From contig QHQV01000065.1 in assembly GCA_003219945.1 (NCBI GenBank), positions 1 to 6,681 of the forward strand: 6,681 nucleotides of DNA. The letters are read 5' to 3'. The first letter of the stretch is position 1. Each line of letters begins with the position of its first letter. This document shows, in pieces, positions 5,723 through 6,681 of the stretch. Source of the stretch: Verrucomicrobiota bacterium. GTDB taxonomy: Bacteria > Verrucomicrobiota > Verrucomicrobiia > Chthoniobacterales > UBA10450. The notes beneath the pieces were generated by a model. It was given only the letters and a program-made list of their open reading frames with translations. It was not told where the DNA came from and made no database searches. The translations under genes were made by a program, and so were the position numbers.

Positions 5723-6592
5723 TTAAGCTTCGACCGGCAGTTCCACATCGACAGGGCGCTCTTTCTTAGCGAGCGCACGGCGCAACTTGGAAAGCGCAAT
5801 ATTTTGCAACTGCCGAATGCGCTCCCGCGTAACACCAAATTTCTTACCGACTTCCTCGAGCGTCTTAGGCTTCCCACCGTCCAGGCCGAAGCGTTGAAAA
5901 ATGATCTTCTTCTCGCGGTCGTCCAAAACATCCAACAGTCCGCCGACCTCGTTGCGGAGATTTTTATCACGCAACAACTCAAACGGCGTCTGCGCCTCCT
6001 CATCGCCGACGATTTCGCCGAATTCGGTCGAATCGTCGTCACTGATCGGCGCGTCGAGTGAAGCCGGTCGGATCGAAACCGTTTTGAGCTGAGAAACTTT
6101 CCCGCTCGCGATGCCGATCTCGTCGCCGAGCTCTTCATCGGTTGGTTCGCGGCCCAGCTCTTCGCTCATCTGCAACGAAACGCGACGCATCTTGGAGATT
6201 TTGTCCACAAGGTGCACAGGCAATCGGATGGTTTTGCTCTGGTTCGCCAACGCGCGTTTGATGGACTGTTTGATCCACCATGCGGCGTAAGTGCTCAGCT
6301 TTCCGCCCTTCGCCGGATCGAAACGCTCTACCGCCTTCATAAGTCCGATGTTGCCTTCGGAGATCAAATCCAGCAGCGGCAGACCAAGATTGGCGTAGTC
6401 GTGTGCGATCTTCACCACCAAACGTAAGTTGGACCGGATCATCAGGGCGCGCGCCTCGCGATCGCCCTTTTTGATCTTTGCCGCCAGCTCGATCTCCTGC
6501 TCCGGAGTCAGTAGCGGAATTTGCCCGATCTCGCGCAGGTAAATCTTTATTCCTGTATCGCTATCTTCAGCAGCCATATAACTCTTTTTCAT
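5723..6592 (-). CDS. Sigma-70 family RNA polymerase sigma factor (RpoD/SigA-like, probably group 2)
   Basis: The 289-residue product directs RNA polymerase to promoters. Regions in order are: 1.2 (about 14-43, IKIYLREIGQIPLLTPEQEIELA), 2 (52-121, with core-binding DLISEGNIGLMKAVERFD and melting/-10 segment STYAAWWIKQSIKRAL at 100-115), 3 (122-200, RLPVHLVDKISKM) and 4 (about 205-275, LDDREKKIIFQRFGLDGG and helix-turn-helix TLEEVGKKFGVTRERIRQLQ). There is no region 1.1 and no large insert, so it is much shorter than a typical primary sigma factor. The aromatic pair WW (105-106) and the Gln at 109 are kept, but the position matching E. coli sigma-70 Thr440 is Lys112, and the residues after RERIRQ are LQN instead of IEA. 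This favours an alternative, RpoS-like group 2 factor over the housekeeping one. The start is uncertain: ATG at 6592-6590 is used, while the second ATG (Met6, 6577-6575) has an AAGAG 4 nt before it. The gene appears monocistronic with its own terminator. Confidence 0.93.
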   Translation of the reverse strand: MKKSYMAAEDSDTGIKIYLREIGQIPLLTPEQEIELAAKIKKGDREARALMIRSNLRLVVKIAHDYANLGLPLLDLISEGNIGLMKAVERFDPAKGGKLSTYAAWWIKQSIKRALANQSKTIRLPVHLVDKISKMRRVSLQMSEELGREPTDEELGDEIGIASGKVSQLKTVSIRPASLDAPISDDDSTEFGEIVGDEEAQTPFELLRDKNLRNEVGGLLDVLDDREKKIIFQRFGLDGGKPKTLEEVGKKFGVTRERIRQLQNIALSKLRRALAKKERPVDVELPVEA

Positions 6593-6630
6593 CGTTCATT
6601 TGGGGGAATAGCCTCGACAACTTCCCATAT

Positions 6631-6659
6631 ATTGTATTCGTCGACGCCTTATCGATCAC
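6631..6659 (-). promoter_or_regulatory. Candidate promoter of the sigma-factor gene
   Basis: On the minus strand, TACAAT (6636-6631) matches the -10 consensus at five of six positions. It is preceded by a 17-bp spacer and GTGATC (6659-6654), which matches the -35 consensus at only three of six. Transcription would start near 6624 and leave a leader of about 30 nt. The stretch also contains several short palindromes (CGTCGACG at 6639-6646, ATCGAT), whose meaning is unknown. Confidence 0.35.
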
Positions 6660-6681
6660 GCGTTCTAGCATCCCAGGAAGT

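Noticed and set aside
5653..6138. Long Arg/Ser-rich open frame on the minus strand overlapping the sigma gene
   Set aside because: It is a shifted-frame shadow of the sigma-factor gene, with biased, repetitive composition and no family features.

Overview
The window is a GC-rich bacterial chromosome segment with four complete housekeeping-type genes (rpsU, mutS, a TPR protein, a sigma factor), one secreted-protein gene, and the 3' end of a sixth gene. Protein style (the Lys/Arg-rich 64-residue bS21, the 289-residue RpoD-like sigma factor, a DUF4142 exported protein) and the scarcity of Shine-Dalgarno sequences suggest a soil-type member of the PVC group, most likely Verrucomicrobiota. That placement is inferred from memory of family styles, not from a search.

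Layout. Positions 1-272 (+) hold the C-terminal part of uroporphyrinogen-III synthase (HemD or a HemD fusion). A 9-bp inverted repeat separates it from rpsU (349-543, -), with which it converges. A 255-bp divergent intergenic region carries the rpsU ribosome-binding site and a candidate rpsU promoter and leads to mutS (802-3342, +). A TPR-repeat protein (3429-4844, +) follows 86 bp after mutS. A small exported DUF4142 protein (4962-5480, +) comes next. A sigma-70 family factor (5723-6592, -) converges on it and ends at a clear Rho-independent terminator (5669-5699). The genes do not form one pathway: tetrapyrrole synthesis, translation, mismatch repair, an unknown protein-interaction function, an envelope protein and transcription initiation lie side by side.

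The most interesting signal is a family of short palindromic repeats with REP/REPIN character: a GTAG tetranucleotide next to a GC-rich hairpin, arranged as an inverted pair. One full copy (72 bp, 1948-2019) lies inside mutS, where it is read in frame as exactly 24 codons and adds a Gly/Pro/Ala/Ser-rich segment to MutS. A second copy (73 bp, 5552-5624) with the same geometry (hairpin, 19-nt spacer, hairpin) lies between the DUF4142 gene and the sigma gene, with a further GTAG-plus-hairpin unit next to it at 5531-5551. A weaker single GTAG-plus-hairpin candidate sits before the DUF4142 gene at 4915-4941. This suggests a mobile non-autonomous element family able to insert into an essential repair gene without breaking its frame. 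No transposase gene is in the window.
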